A stretch of DNA of 64,000 nucleotides from Cylicocyclus nassatus (GCA_958299035.1 CATQJL010000359.1:186001-250000); one strand, 5' to 3'; shown: positions 18,129 to 28,601, numbered from the stretch's first letter. Made by a program: numbers and translations. The notes: a model not told the origin generated them from the letters alone.

Positions 18129-18454
18129 GTCATTCTGGCCGAGTGGTCTAAGGCCTAAGGCATACCTCGCGCGATTTCGTCAAATCGCCACCTCCGCGGG
18201 ATTGGCATTCTGCCAGATATTTGTAAGTCAACCGTGCGCGCATTCCAGACGCATAGGCACGTAGCTTCCGTAAGTTATAGTAAGAGCCCTAAGTCTGGCC
18301 CATGCAAAGCGCGCTTACGACCAGTCATGAACAGTCGTTGCAGTGCCAGTTCCCGCAGCGTCTGGAATCGCGTGAGGTATGTCTTAGGCCTAAGGCGCTG
18401 CGTTCAGGTCGCAGTCCTCTTCGGAGGGCGCAGGTTCGAATCCTGCGGATGACA
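18129..18454 (+). pseudogene. tRNA-Leu(CAG) split by MITE
   Basis: Form 1. Confidence 0.85.
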
Positions 18455-18525
18455 GTGACTTTTATCAGCTGATGTGCAATGACATGTCGCCACGCCAAAG
18501 TTTTCCGCACTTACAGAAATGCCTT

Positions 18526-18609
18526 GTCATTCTGGCCGAGTGGTCTAAGGCGCTGCGTTCAGGTCGCAGTCCTCTTCGGAGGGCGCAGTTTCGAATCCTG
18601 CGGATGACA
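18526..18609 (+). tRNA. tRNA-Leu(CAG), G53T
   Basis: G53T; -2 A-to-T. Confidence 0.6.
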
Positions 18610-18680
18610 GCGATTTTTACCAGCTGATGTGCAATGACATATCGGCACGCCGAAGTTTTCCGCACTTACAGAAATGCCAT

Positions 18681-18764
18681 GTCATTCTGGCCGAGAGGTC
18701 TAAGGCGCTGCGTTCAGGTCGCAGTCCTCTTCGGAGGGCGCAGGTTCGAATCCTGCGGATGACA
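18681..18764 (+). tRNA. tRNA-Leu(CAG), T16A
   Basis: T16A. Confidence 0.8.
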
Positions 18765-18835
18765 GTGACTTTTATCAGCTGATGTGCAATGACATGTCGC
18801 CACGCCAAAGTTTTCCGCACTTACAGAAATGCCAT

Positions 18836-18919
18836 GTCATTCTGGCCGGGTGGTCTAAGGCGCTGCGTTCAGGTCGCAGTCCTCTTCGGAGGGCGCAGGT
18901 TCGAATCCTGCGGATGAGT
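18836..18919 (+). tRNA. tRNA-Leu(CAG)-like, A14G and 3' CA deletion
   Basis: A14G; no 1-72 pair. Confidence 0.5.
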
Positions 18920-18988
18920 GACTTTTATCAGCTGATGTGCAATGACATGTCGCCACGCCAAAGTTTTCCGCACTTAAAGAAATGCCAT

Positions 18989-19072
18989 GTCATTCTCGCC
19001 GAGAGGTCTAAGGCGCTGCGTTCAGGTCGCAGTCCTCTTCGGAGGGCGCAGGTTCGAATCCTGCGGATGACA
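18989..19072 (+). tRNA. tRNA-Leu(CAG), G9C and T16A
   Basis: G9C, T16A; leader has TTAAAG, seen only here. Confidence 0.65.
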
Positions 19073-19143
19073 GTGACTTTTATCAGCTGATGTGCAATGA
19101 CATGTCGCCACGCCAAAGTTTTCCGCACTTACAGAAATGCCAT

Positions 19144-19469
19144 GTCATTCTGGCCGAGTGGTCTAAGGCCTAAGGCATACCTCGCGCGATTTCGTCAAAT
19201 CGCCACCTCCGCGGGATTGGCATTCTGCCAGATGTTTGTAAGTCAACCGTGCGCGCATTCCAGACGCATAGGCACGTAGCTTCCGTAAGTTATAGTAAGA
19301 GCCCTAAGTCTGGCCCATGCAAAGCGCGCTTACGACCAGTCATGAACAGTCGTTGCAGTGCCAGTTCCCGCAGCGTCTGGAATCGCGTGAGGTATGTCTT
19401 AGGCCTAAGGCGCTGCGTTCAGGTCGCAGTCCTCTTCGGAGGGCGCAGGTTCGAATCCTGCGGATGACA
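19144..19469 (+). pseudogene. tRNA-Leu(CAG) split by MITE
   Basis: Form 1; AGATGTTT. Confidence 0.85.
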
Positions 19470-19540
19470 GTGACTTTTATCAGCTGATGTGCAATGACAT
19501 GTCGCCACGCCAAAGTTTTCCGCACTTACAGAAATGCCTT

Positions 19541-19624
19541 GTCATTCTGGCCGAGTGGTCTAAGGCGCTGCGTTCAGGTCGCAGTCCTCTTCGGAGGGCG
19601 CAGTTTCGAATCCTGCGGATGACA
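19541..19624 (+). tRNA. tRNA-Leu(CAG), G53T
   Basis: G53T; -2 A-to-T. Confidence 0.6.
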
Positions 19625-19695
19625 GCGATTTTTACCAGCTGATGTGCAATGACATATCGGCACGCCGAAGTTTTCCGCACTTACAGAAATGCCAT

Positions 19696-19779
19696 GTCAT
19701 TCTGGCCGAGAGGTCTAAGGCGCTGCGTTCAGGTCGCAGTCCTCTTCGGAGGGCGCAGGTTCGAATCCTGCGGATGACA
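19696..19779 (+). tRNA. tRNA-Leu(CAG), T16A
   Basis: T16A. Confidence 0.8.
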
Positions 19780-19850
19780 GTGACTTTTATCAGCTGATGT
19801 GCAATGACATGTCGCCACGCCAAAGTTTTCCGCACTTACAGAAATGCCAT

Positions 19851-19934
19851 GTCATTCTGGCCGGGTGGTCTAAGGCGCTGCGTTCAGGTCGCAGTCCTCT
19901 TCGGAGGGCGCAGGTTCGAATCCTGCGGATGAGT
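19851..19934 (+). tRNA. tRNA-Leu(CAG)-like, A14G and 3' CA deletion
   Basis: A14G; no 1-72 pair. Confidence 0.5.
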
Positions 19935-20003
19935 GACTTTTATCAGCTGATGTGCAATGACATGTCGCCACGCCAAAGTTTTCCGCACTTACAGAAATGC
20001 CAT

Positions 20004-20087
20004 GTCATTCTCGCCGAGAGGTCTAAGGCGCTGCGTTCAGGTCGCAGTCCTCTTCGGAGGGCGCAGGTTCGAATCCTGCGGATGACA
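20004..20087 (+). tRNA. tRNA-Leu(CAG), G9C and T16A
   Basis: G9C, T16A. Confidence 0.65.
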
Positions 20088-20158
20088 GTGACTTTTATCA
20101 GCTGATGTGCAATGACATGTCGCCACGCCAAAGTTTTCCGCACTTACAGAAATGCCAT

Positions 20159-20484
20159 GTCATTCTGGCCGAGTGGTCTAAGGCCTAAGGCACACCTCGC
20201 GCGATTTCGTCAAATCGCCACCTCCGCGGGATTGGCATTCTGCCAGATATTTGTAAGTCAACCGTGCGCGCATTCCAGACGCATAGGCACGTAGCTTCCG
20301 TAAGTTATAGTAAGAGCCCTAAGTCTGGCCCATGCAAAGCGCGCTTACGACCAGTCATGAACAGTCGTTGCAGTGCCAGTTCCAGCAGCGTCTGGAATCG
20401 CGTGAGGTATGTCTTAGGCCTAAGGCGCTGCGTTCAGGTCGCAGTCCTCTTCGGAGGGCGCAGGTTCGAATCCTGCGGATGACA
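20159..20484 (+). pseudogene. tRNA-Leu(CAG) split by MITE
   Basis: Form 1; GGCACACC and TTCCAGCAG as in 13280. Confidence 0.85.
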
Positions 20485-20555
20485 GTGACTTTTATCAGCT
20501 GATGTGCAATGACATGTCGCCACGCCAAAGTTTTCCGCACTTACAGAAATGCCAT

Positions 20556-20639
20556 GTCATTCTGGCCGAGTGGTCTAAGGCGCTGCGTTCAGGTCGCAGT
20601 CCTCTTCGGAGGGCGCAGGTTCGAATCCTGCGGATGAGT
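20556..20639 (+). tRNA. tRNA-Leu(CAG)-like, 3' CA deletion
   Basis: No 1-72 pair. Confidence 0.55.
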
Positions 20640-20708
20640 GACTTTTATCAGCTGATGTGCAATGACATGTCGCCACGCCAAAGTTTTCCGCACTTACAGA
20701 AATGCCAT

Positions 20709-20792
20709 GTCATTCTGGCCGAGTGGTCTAAGGCGCTGCGTTCAGGTCGCAGTCCTCTTCGGAGGGCGCAGTTTCGAATCCTGCGGATGACA
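20709..20792 (+). tRNA. tRNA-Leu(CAG), G53T
   Basis: G53T. Confidence 0.6.
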
Positions 20793-20863
20793 GCGATTTT
20801 TACCAGCTGATGTTCAATGACATATCGCCACGCTAATGTTTTCCGCACTTACAGAAATGCCAT

Positions 20864-21189
20864 GTCATTCTGGCCGAGTGGTCTAAGGCCTAAGGCATAC
20901 CTCGCGCGATTTCGTCAAATCGCCACCTCCGCGGGATTGGCATTCTGCCAGATATTTGTAAGTCAACCGTGCGCGCATTCCAGACGCATAGGCACGTAGC
21001 TTCCGTAAGTTATAGTAAGAGCCCTAAGTCTGGCCCATGCAAAGCGCGCTTACGACCAGTCATGAACATTCGTTGCAGTGCCAGTTCCCGCAGCGTCTGG
21101 AATCGCGTGAGGTATGTCTTAGGCCTAAGGCGCTGCGTTCAGGTCGCAGTCCTCTTCGGAGGGCGCAGGTTCGAATCCTGCGGATGACA
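20864..21189 (+). pseudogene. tRNA-Leu(CAG) split by MITE
   Basis: Form 1; insert has AACATTCG. Confidence 0.85.
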
Positions 21190-21260
21190 GAGATTTTTAC
21201 CAGCTGATGTGCAATGACATATCGGCACGCCGAAGTTTTCCGCACTTACAGAAATGCCAT

Positions 21261-21344
21261 GTCATTCTGGCCGAGTGGTCTAAGGCGCTGCGTTCAGGTC
21301 GCAGTCCTCTTCGGAGGGCGCAGGTTCGAATCCTGCGGATGACA
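21261..21344 (+). tRNA. tRNA-Leu(CAG), consensus
   Basis: Consensus. Confidence 0.85.
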
Positions 21345-21415
21345 GAGATTTTTACCAGCTGATGTGCAATGACATATAGCCAGGCCAAAGTTTTCCGCAC
21401 TTACAGAAATGCCAT

Positions 21416-21499
21416 GTCATTCTGGCCGAGTGGTCTAAGGCGCTGCGTTCAGGTCGCAGTCCTCTTCGGAGGGCGCAGGTTCGAATCCTGCGGATGACA
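21416..21499 (+). tRNA. tRNA-Leu(CAG), consensus
   Basis: Consensus. Confidence 0.85.
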
Positions 21500-21570
21500 G
21501 CGATTTTTACCAGCTGATGTGCAATGACATATAGCCAGGCCAAAGTTTTCCGCACTTGCAGAAATGCCAT

Positions 21571-21654
21571 GTCATTCTGGCCGAGTGGTCTAAGGCGCTG
21601 AGTTCAGGTCGCAGTCCTCTTCGGAGGGCGCAGGTTCGAATCCTGCGGATGACA
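21571..21654 (+). tRNA. tRNA-Leu(CAG), C30A
   Basis: CTGAG instead of CTGCG breaks the 30-40 pair in the anticodon stem. Single copy. Confidence 0.6.
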
Positions 21655-21725
21655 GAGATTTTTACCAGCTGATGTGCAATGACATATCGGCACGCCGAAG
21701 TTTTCCGCACTTACAGAAATGCCAT

Positions 21726-21809
21726 GTCATTCTGGCCGAGTGGTCTAAGGCGCTGCGTTCAGGTCGCAGTCCTCTTCGGAGGGCGCAGGTTCGAATCCTG
21801 CGGATGACA
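21726..21809 (+). tRNA. tRNA-Leu(CAG), consensus
   Basis: Consensus. Confidence 0.85.
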
Positions 21810-21880
21810 GAGATTTTTACCAGCTGATGTGCAATGACATATAGCCAGGCCAAAGTTTTCCGCACTTACAGAAATGCCAT

Positions 21881-21964
21881 GTCATTCTGGCCGAGTGGTC
21901 TAAGGCGCTGCGTTCAGGTCGCAGTCCTCTTCGGAGGGCGCAGGTTCGAATCCTGCGGATGACA
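21881..21964 (+). tRNA. tRNA-Leu(CAG), consensus
   Basis: Consensus. Confidence 0.85.
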
Positions 21965-22035
21965 GCGATTTTTACCAGCTGATGTGCAATGACATATAGC
22001 CAGGCCAAAGTTTTCCGCACTTACAGAAATGCCAT

Positions 22036-22361
22036 GTCATTCTGGCCTAGTGGTCTAAGGCCTAAGGCATACCTCGCACGATTTCGTCAAATCGCCACCT
22101 CCGCGGGATTGGCATTCTGCCAGATATTTGTAAGTCAACCGTGCGCGCATCCCAGACGCATAGGCACGTAGCTTCCGTAAGTTATAGTAAGAGCCCTAAG
22201 TCTGGCCCATGCAAAGCGCGCTTACGACCAGTCATGAACAGTCGTTGCAGTGCCAGTTCCCGCAGCGTCTAATATCGCGTGAGGTATGTCTTAGGCCTAA
22301 GGCGCTGCGTTCAGGTCCCAGTCCTCTTCGGAGGACGCAGGTTCGAATCCTGCGGATGACA
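22036..22361 (+). pseudogene. tRNA-Leu(CAG) split by MITE
   Basis: Form 2; G13T; G40C; left repeat has CTCGCACG. Confidence 0.85.
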
Positions 22362-22432
22362 GAGATTTTTACCAGCTGATGTGCAATGACATATCGGCAC
22401 GCCGAAGTTTTTCGCACTTACAGAAATGCCAT

Positions 22433-22516
22433 GTCATTCTGGCCGAGTGGTCTAAGGCGCTGCGTTCAGGTCGCAGTCCTCTTCGGAGGGCGCAGGTTCG
22501 AATCCTGCGGATGACA
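22433..22516 (+). tRNA. tRNA-Leu(CAG), consensus
   Basis: Consensus. Confidence 0.85.
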
Positions 22517-22587
22517 GAGATTTTTACCAGCTGATGTGCAATGACATATCGGCACGCCGAAGTTTTCCGCACTTACAGAAATGCCAT

Positions 22588-22667
22588 GTCATTCTGGCCG
22601 AGTGGTCTAAGGCGCTGCGTTCAGGTCGCAGTCCTCTTCGGAGGGCGCAGGTTCGAATCCTGCGGAA
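22588..22667 (+). pseudogene. tRNA-Leu(CAG), 4-nt 3' deletion
   Basis: As 3359. Confidence 0.75.
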
Positions 22668-22738
22668 GAGATTTTTACCAGCTGATGTGCAATGACATAT
22701 CGCCAGGCCAAAGTTTTCCGCACTTACAGAAATGCCAT

Positions 22739-23064
22739 GTCATTCTGGCCTAGTGGTCTAAGGCCTAAGGCATACCTCGCGCGATTTCGTCAAATCGCCA
22801 CCTCCGCGGGATTGGCATTATGCCAGATATTTGTAAGTCAACCGTGCGCGCATTCCAGACGCATAGGCACGTAGCTTCCGTAAGTTATAGTAAGAGCCCT
22901 AAGTCTGGCCCATGCAAAGCGCGCTTACGACCAGTCATGAACAGTCGTTGCAGTGCCAGTTCCCGCAGCGTCTGGAATCGCGTGAGGTATGTCTTAGGCC
23001 TAACGCGCTGCGTTCAGTTCGCAGTCCTCTTCGGAGGGCGCAGGTTCGAATCCTGCGGATGACA
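22739..23064 (+). pseudogene. tRNA-Leu(CAG) split by MITE
   Basis: Form 1; G13T; 3' half altered as in 3510. Confidence 0.85.
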
Positions 23065-23132
23065 GCTTTTATCAGCTGATGTGCAATGACATGTCGCCAC
23101 GCCAAAGTTTTCCGCACTTACAGAAATGCCAT

Positions 23133-23216
23133 GTCATTCTGGCCGAGTGGTCTAAGGCGCTGCGTTCAGGTCGCAGTCCTCTTCGGAGGGCGCAGGTTCG
23201 AATCCTGCGGATGACA
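23133..23216 (+). tRNA. tRNA-Leu(CAG), consensus
   Basis: Consensus. Confidence 0.85.
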
Positions 23217-23287
23217 GCGATTTTTACCAGCTGATGTGCAATGACATGTCGCCACGCCAAAGTTTTCCGCACTTACAGAAATGCCAT

Positions 23288-23613
23288 GTCATTCTGGCCG
23301 AGTGGTCTAAGGCCTAAGGCATACCTCGCGCGATTTCGTCAAATCGCCACCTCCGCGGGATTGGCATTCTGCCAGATATTTGTAAGTCAACCGTGCGCGC
23401 ATTCCAGACGCATAGGCACGTAGCTTCCGTAAGTTATAGTAAGAGCCCTAAGTCTGGCCCATGCAAAGCGCGCTTACGACCAGTCATGAACAGTCGTTGC
23501 AGTGCCAGTTCCCGCAGCGTCTGGAATCGCGTGAGGTATGTCTTAGGCCTAAGGCGCTGCGTTCAGGTCGCAGTCCTCTTCGGAGGGCGCAGGTTCGAAT
23601 CCTGCGGATGACA
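23288..23613 (+). pseudogene. tRNA-Leu(CAG) split by MITE
   Basis: Form 1. Confidence 0.85.
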
Positions 23614-23684
23614 GTGACTTTTATCAGCTGATGTGCAATGACATGTCGCCACGCCAAAGTTTTCCGCACTTACAGAAATGCCAT

Positions 23685-23768
23685 GTCATTCTGGCCGAGT
23701 GGTCTAAGGCGCTGCGTTCAGGTCGCAGTCCTCTTCGGAGGGCGCAGTTTCGAATCCTGCGGATGACA
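23685..23768 (+). tRNA. tRNA-Leu(CAG), G53T
   Basis: G53T. Confidence 0.6.
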
Positions 23769-23839
23769 GCGATTTTTACCAGCTGATGTGCAATGACATA
23801 TCGGCACGCCGAAGTTTTCCGCACTTACAGAAATGCCAT

Positions 23840-23923
23840 GTCATTCTGGCCGAGAGGTCTAAGGCGCTGCGTTCAGGTCGCAGTCCTCTTCGGAGGGCGC
23901 AGGTTCGAATCCTGCGGATGACA
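23840..23923 (+). tRNA. tRNA-Leu(CAG), T16A
   Basis: T16A. Confidence 0.8.
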
Positions 23924-23994
23924 GTGACTTTTATCAGCTGATGTGCAATGACATGTCGCCACGCCAAAGTTTTCCGCACTTACAGAAATGCCAT

Positions 23995-24078
23995 GTCATT
24001 CTGGCCGGGTGGTCTAAGGCGCTGCGTTCAGGTCGCAGTCCTCTTCGGAGGGCGCAGGTTCGAATCCAGCGGATGAGT
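23995..24078 (+). tRNA. tRNA-Leu(CAG)-like, A14G, T63A and 3' CA deletion
   Basis: CCAGC also opens the 51-63 pair of the T-stem; three lesions in one copy. Confidence 0.4.
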
Positions 24079-24147
24079 GACTTTTATCAGCTGATGTGCA
24101 ATGACATGTCGCCACGCCAAAGTTTTCCGCACTTACAGAAATGCCAT

Positions 24148-24231
24148 GTCATTCTGGCCGAGTGGTCTAAGGCGCTGCGTTCAGGTCGCAGTCCTCTTCG
24201 GAGGGCGCAGGTTCGAATCCTGCGGATGACA
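24148..24231 (+). tRNA. tRNA-Leu(CAG), consensus
   Basis: Consensus. Confidence 0.85.
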
Positions 24232-24302
24232 GCGATTTTTACCAGCTGATGTGCAATGACATATCGGCACGCCGAAGTTTTCCGCACTTACAGAAATGCC
24301 AT

Positions 24303-24386
24303 GTCATTCTGGCCGAGTGGTCTAAGGCGCTGCGTTCAGGTCGCAGTCCTCTTCGGAGGGCGCAGGTTCGAATCCTGCGGATGACA
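24303..24386 (+). tRNA. tRNA-Leu(CAG), consensus
   Basis: Consensus. Confidence 0.85.
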
Positions 24387-24457
24387 GAGATTTTTATCAG
24401 CTGATGTGCAATTACATGTCGCCACGCCAAAGTTTTCCGCACTTACAGAAATGCCAT

Positions 24458-24783
24458 GTCATTCTGGCCGAGTGGTCTAAGGCCTAAGGCATACCTCGCG
24501 CGATTTCGTCAAATCGCCACCTCCGCGGGATTGGCATTCTGCCAGATATTTGTAAGTCAACCGTGCGCGCATTCCAGACGCATAGGCACGTAGCTTCCGT
24601 AAGTTATAGTAAGAGCCCTAAGTCTGGCCCATGCAAAGCGCGCTTACGACCAGTCATGAACAGTCGTTGCAGTGCCAGTTCCCGCAGCGTCTGGAATCGC
24701 GTGAGGTATGTCTTAGGCCTAAGGCGCTGCGTTCAGGTCGCAGTCCTCTTCGGAGGGCGCAGGTTCGAATCCTGCGGATGACA
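24458..24783 (+). pseudogene. tRNA-Leu(CAG) split by MITE
   Basis: Form 1. Confidence 0.85.
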
Positions 24784-24854
24784 GTGACTTTTATCAGCTG
24801 ATGTGCAATGACATGTCGCCACGCCAAAGTTTTCCGCACTTACAGAAATGCCTT

Positions 24855-24938
24855 GTCATTCTGGCCGAGTGGTCTAAGGCGCTGCGTTCAGGTCGCAGTC
24901 CTCTTCGGAGGGCGCAGTTTCGAATCCTGCGGATGACA
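24855..24938 (+). tRNA. tRNA-Leu(CAG), G53T
   Basis: G53T; -2 A-to-T. Confidence 0.6.
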
Positions 24939-25009
24939 GCGATTTTTACCAGCTGATGTGCAATGACATATCGGCACGCCGAAGTTTTCCGCACTTACAG
25001 AAATGCCAT

Positions 25010-25093
25010 GTCATTCTGGCCGAGAGGTCTAAGGCGCTGCGTTCAGGTCGCAGTCCTCTTCGGAGGGCGCAGGTTCGAATCCTGCGGATGACA
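25010..25093 (+). tRNA. tRNA-Leu(CAG), T16A
   Basis: T16A. Confidence 0.8.
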
Positions 25094-25164
25094 GTGACTT
25101 TTATCAGCTGATGTGCAATGACATGTCGCCACGCCAAAGTTTTCCGCACTTACAGAAATGCCAT

Positions 25165-25248
25165 GTCATTCTGGCCGGGTGGTCTAAGGCGCTGCGTTCA
25201 GGTCGCAGTCCTCTTCGGAGGGCGCAGGTTCGAATCCTGCGGATGAGT
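25165..25248 (+). tRNA. tRNA-Leu(CAG)-like, A14G and 3' CA deletion
   Basis: A14G; no 1-72 pair. Confidence 0.5.
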
Positions 25249-25317
25249 GACTTTTATCAGCTGATGTGCAATGACATGTCGCCACGCCAAAGTTTTCCGC
25301 ACTTACAGAAATGCCAT

Positions 25318-25401
25318 GTCATTCTGGCCGGGTGGTCTAAGGCGCTGCGTTCAGGTCGCAGTCCTCTTCGGAGGGCGCAGGTTCGAATCCTGCGGATGAC
25401 A
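25318..25401 (+). tRNA. tRNA-Leu(CAG), A14G
   Basis: A14G with intact 3' end. Confidence 0.6.
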
Positions 25402-25472
25402 GTGACTTTTATCAGCTGATGTGCAATGACATGTCGCCACGCCAAAGTTTTCCGCACTTACAGAAATGCCAT

Positions 25473-25556
25473 GTCATTCTGGCCGAGTGGTCTAAGGCGC
25501 TGCGTTCAGGTCGCAGTCCTCTTCGGAGGGCGCAGTTTCGAATCCTGCGGATGACA
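25473..25556 (+). tRNA. tRNA-Leu(CAG), G53T
   Basis: G53T. Confidence 0.6.
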
Positions 25557-25627
25557 GCGATTTTTACCAGCTGATGTGCAATGACATATCGGCACGCCGA
25601 AGTTTTCCGCACTTACAGAAATGCCAT

Positions 25628-25711
25628 GTCATTCTGGCCGAGAGGTCTAAGGCGCTGCGTTCAGGTCGCAGTCCTCTTCGGAGGGCGCAGGTTCGAATCC
25701 TGCGGATGACA
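25628..25711 (+). tRNA. tRNA-Leu(CAG), T16A
   Basis: T16A. Confidence 0.8.
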
Positions 25712-25782
25712 GTGACTTTTATCAGCTGATGTGCAATGACATGTCGCCACGCCAAAGTTTTCCGCACTTACAGAAATGCCAT

Positions 25783-25866
25783 GTCATTCTGGCCGGGTGG
25801 TCTAAGGCGCTGCGTTCAGGTCGCAGTCCTCTTCGGAGGGCGCAGGTTCGAATCCTGCGGATGAGT
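25783..25866 (+). tRNA. tRNA-Leu(CAG)-like, A14G and 3' CA deletion
   Basis: A14G; no 1-72 pair. Confidence 0.5.
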
Positions 25867-25935
25867 GACTTTTATCAGCTGATGTGCAATGACATGTCGC
25901 CACGCCAAAGTTTTCCGCACTTACAGAAATGCCAT

Positions 25936-26019
25936 GTCATTCTGGCCGGGTGGTCTAAGGCGCTGCGTTCAGGTCGCAGTCCTCTTCGGAGGGCGCAGGT
26001 TCGAATCCTGCGGATGACA
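25936..26019 (+). tRNA. tRNA-Leu(CAG), A14G
   Basis: A14G. Confidence 0.6.
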
Positions 26020-26090
26020 GTGACTTTTATCAGCTGATGTGCAATGACATGTCGCCACGCCAAAGTTTTCCGCACTTACAGAAATGCCAT

Positions 26091-26174
26091 GTCATTCTGG
26101 CCGAGTGGTCTAAGGCGCTGCGTTCAGGTCGCAGTCCTCTTCGGAGGGCGCAGTTTCGAATCCTGCGGATGACA
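26091..26174 (+). tRNA. tRNA-Leu(CAG), G53T
   Basis: G53T. Confidence 0.6.
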
Positions 26175-26245
26175 GCGATTTTTACCAGCTGATGTGCAAT
26201 GACATATCGGCACGCCGAAGTTTTCCGCACTTACAGAAATGCCAT

Positions 26246-26329
26246 GTCATTCTGGCCGAGTGGTCTAAGGCGCTGCGTTCAGGTCGCAGTCCTCTTCGGA
26301 GGGCGCAGGTTCGAATCCTGCGGATGACA
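26246..26329 (+). tRNA. tRNA-Leu(CAG), consensus
   Basis: Consensus. Confidence 0.85.
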
Positions 26330-26400
26330 GCGATTTTTACCAGCTGATGTGCAATGACATATCGGCACGCCGAAGTTTTCCGCACTTACAGAAATGCCAT

Positions 26401-26484
26401 GTCATTCTGGCCGAGTGGTCTAAGGCGCTGCGTTCAGGTCGCAGTCCTCTTCGGAGGGCGCAGGTTCGAATCCTGCGGATGACA
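26401..26484 (+). tRNA. tRNA-Leu(CAG), consensus
   Basis: Consensus. Confidence 0.85.
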
Positions 26485-26555
26485 GCGATTTTTATCAGCT
26501 GATGTGCAATTACATGTCGCCACGCCAAAGTTTTCCGCACTTACAGAAATGCCAT

Positions 26556-26881
26556 GTCATTCTGGCCGAGTGGTCTAAGGCCTAAGGCATACCTCGCGCG
26601 ATTTCGTCAAATCGCCACCTCCGCGGGATTGGCATTCTGCCAGATATTTGTAAGTCAACCGTGCGCGCATTCCAGACGCATAGGCACGTAGCTTCCGTAA
26701 GTTATAGTAAGAGCCCTAAGTCTGGCCCATGCAAAGCGCGCTTACGACCAGTCATGAACAGTCGTTGCAGTGCCAGTTCCCGCAGCGTCTGGAATCGCGT
26801 GAGGTATGTCTTAGGCCTAAGGCGCTGCGTTCAGGTCGCAGTCCTCTTCGGAGGGCGCAGGTTCGAATCCTGCGGATGACA
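26556..26881 (+). pseudogene. tRNA-Leu(CAG) split by MITE
   Basis: Form 1. Confidence 0.85.
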
Positions 26882-26952
26882 GTGACTTTTATCAGCTGAT
26901 GTGCAATGACATGTCGCCACGCCAAAGTTTTCCGCACTTACAGAAATGCCTT

Positions 26953-27036
26953 GTCATTCTGGCCGAGTGGTCTAAGGCGCTGCGTTCAGGTCGCAGTCCT
27001 CTTCGGAGGGCGCAGTTTCGAATCCTGCGGATGACA
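26953..27036 (+). tRNA. tRNA-Leu(CAG), G53T
   Basis: G53T; -2 A-to-T. Confidence 0.6.
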
Positions 27037-27107
27037 GCGATTTTTACCAGCTGATGTGCAATGACATATCGGCACGCCGAAGTTTTCCGCACTTACAGAA
27101 ATGCCAT

Positions 27108-27191
27108 GTCATTCTGGCCGAGAGGTCTAAGGCGCTGCGTTCAGGTCGCAGTCCTCTTCGGAGGGCGCAGGTTCGAATCCTGCGGATGACA
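27108..27191 (+). tRNA. tRNA-Leu(CAG), T16A
   Basis: T16A. Confidence 0.8.
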
Positions 27192-27262
27192 GTGACTTTT
27201 ATCAGCTGATGTGCAATGACATGTCGCCACGCCAAAGTTTTCCGCACTTACAGAAATGCCAT

Positions 27263-27346
27263 GTCATTCTGGCCGGGTGGTCTAAGGCGCTGCGTTCAGG
27301 TCGCAGTCCTCTTCGGAGGGCGCAGGTTCGAATCCTGCGGATGAGT
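27263..27346 (+). tRNA. tRNA-Leu(CAG)-like, A14G and 3' CA deletion
   Basis: A14G; no 1-72 pair. Confidence 0.5.
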
Positions 27347-27415
27347 GACTTTTATCAGCTGATGTGCAATGACATGTCGCCACGCCAAAGTTTTCCGCAC
27401 TTACAGAAATGCCAT

Positions 27416-27499
27416 GTCATTCTCGCCGAGAGGTCTAAGGCGCTGCGTTCAGGTCGCAGTCCTCTTCGGAGGGCGCAGGTTCGAATCCTGCGGATGACA
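27416..27499 (+). tRNA. tRNA-Leu(CAG), G9C and T16A
   Basis: G9C, T16A. Confidence 0.65.
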
Positions 27500-27570
27500 G
27501 TGACTTTTATCAGCTGATGTGCAATGACATGTCGCCACGCCAAAGTTTTCCGCACTTACAGAAATGCCAT

Positions 27571-27896
27571 GTCATTCTGGCCGAGTGGTCTAAGGCCTAA
27601 GGCATACCTCGCGCGATTTCGTCAAATCGCCACCTCCGCGGGATTGGCATTCTGCCAGATATTTGTAAGTCAACCGTGCGCGCATTCCAGACGCATAGGC
27701 ACGTAGCTTCCGTAAGTTATAGTAAGAGCCCTAAGTCTGGCCCATGCAAAGCGCGCTTACGACCAGTCATGAACAGTCGTTGCAGTGCCAGTTCCAGCAG
27801 CGTCTGGAATCGCGTGAGGTATGTCTTAGGCCTAAGGCGCTGCGTTCAGGTCGCAGTCCTCTTCGGAGGGCGCAGGTTCGAATCCTGCGGATGAGT
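27571..27896 (+). pseudogene. tRNA-Leu(CAG) split by MITE
   Basis: Form 1; 3' half has the CA deletion; TTCCAGCAG. Directly followed by another split copy. Confidence 0.85.
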
Positions 27897-27965
27897 GACT
27901 TTTATCAGCTGATGTGCAATGACATGTCGCCACGCCAAAGTTTTCCGCACTTACAGAAATGCCAT

Positions 27966-28291
27966 GTCATTCTGGCCGAGTGGTCTAAGGCCTAAGGCAT
28001 ACCTCGCGCGATTTCGTCAAATCGCCACCTCCGCGGGATTGGCATTCTGCCAGATATTTGTAAGTCAACCGTGCGCGCATCCCAGACGCATAGGCACGTA
28101 GCTTCCGTAAGTTATAGTAAGAGCCCTAAGTCTGGCCCATGCAAAGCGCGCTTACGACCAGTCATGAACAGTCGTTGCAGTGCCAGTTCCCGCAGCGTCT
28201 GGAATCGCGTGAGGTATGTCTTAGGCCTAAGGCGCTGCGTTCAGGTCGCAGTCCTCTTCGGAGGGCGCAGGTTCGAATCCTGCGGATGACA
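27966..28291 (+). pseudogene. tRNA-Leu(CAG) split by MITE
   Basis: Form 1 with CATCCCAG inside. Confidence 0.85.
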
Positions 28292-28362
28292 GTGACTTTT
28301 ATCAGCTGATGTGCAATGACATGTCGCCACGCCAAAGTTTTCCGCACTTACAGAAATGCCTT

Positions 28363-28446
28363 GTCATTCTGGCCGAGTGGTCTAAGGCGCTGCGTTCAGG
28401 TCGCAGTCCTCTTCGGAGGGCGCAGTTTCGAATCCTGCGGATGACA
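28363..28446 (+). tRNA. tRNA-Leu(CAG), G53T
   Basis: G53T; -2 A-to-T. Confidence 0.6.
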
Positions 28447-28517
28447 GCGATTTTTACCAGCTGATGTGCAATGACATATCGGCACGCCGAAGTTTTCCGC
28501 ACTTACAGAAATGCCAT

Positions 28518-28601
28518 GTCATTCTGGCCGAGAGGTCTAAGGCGCTGCGTTCAGGTCGCAGTCCTCTTCGGAGGGCGCAGGTTCGAATCCTGCGGATGAC
28601 A
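28518..28601 (+). tRNA. tRNA-Leu(CAG), T16A
   Basis: T16A. Confidence 0.8.

Larger units (their letters stand above)
16649..21260 (+). repeat. ~4.6-kb segmental duplication of 9770-14381
   Basis: Gene order, unit lengths and class order match 9770-14381 at a constant offset of 6,879 bp, including rare changes such as AGATGTTT in one insert and GGCACACC in another. Private differences include TTAAAG for TTACAG near 18975 and CATTCG for CAGTCG near 21068. Confidence 0.85.
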
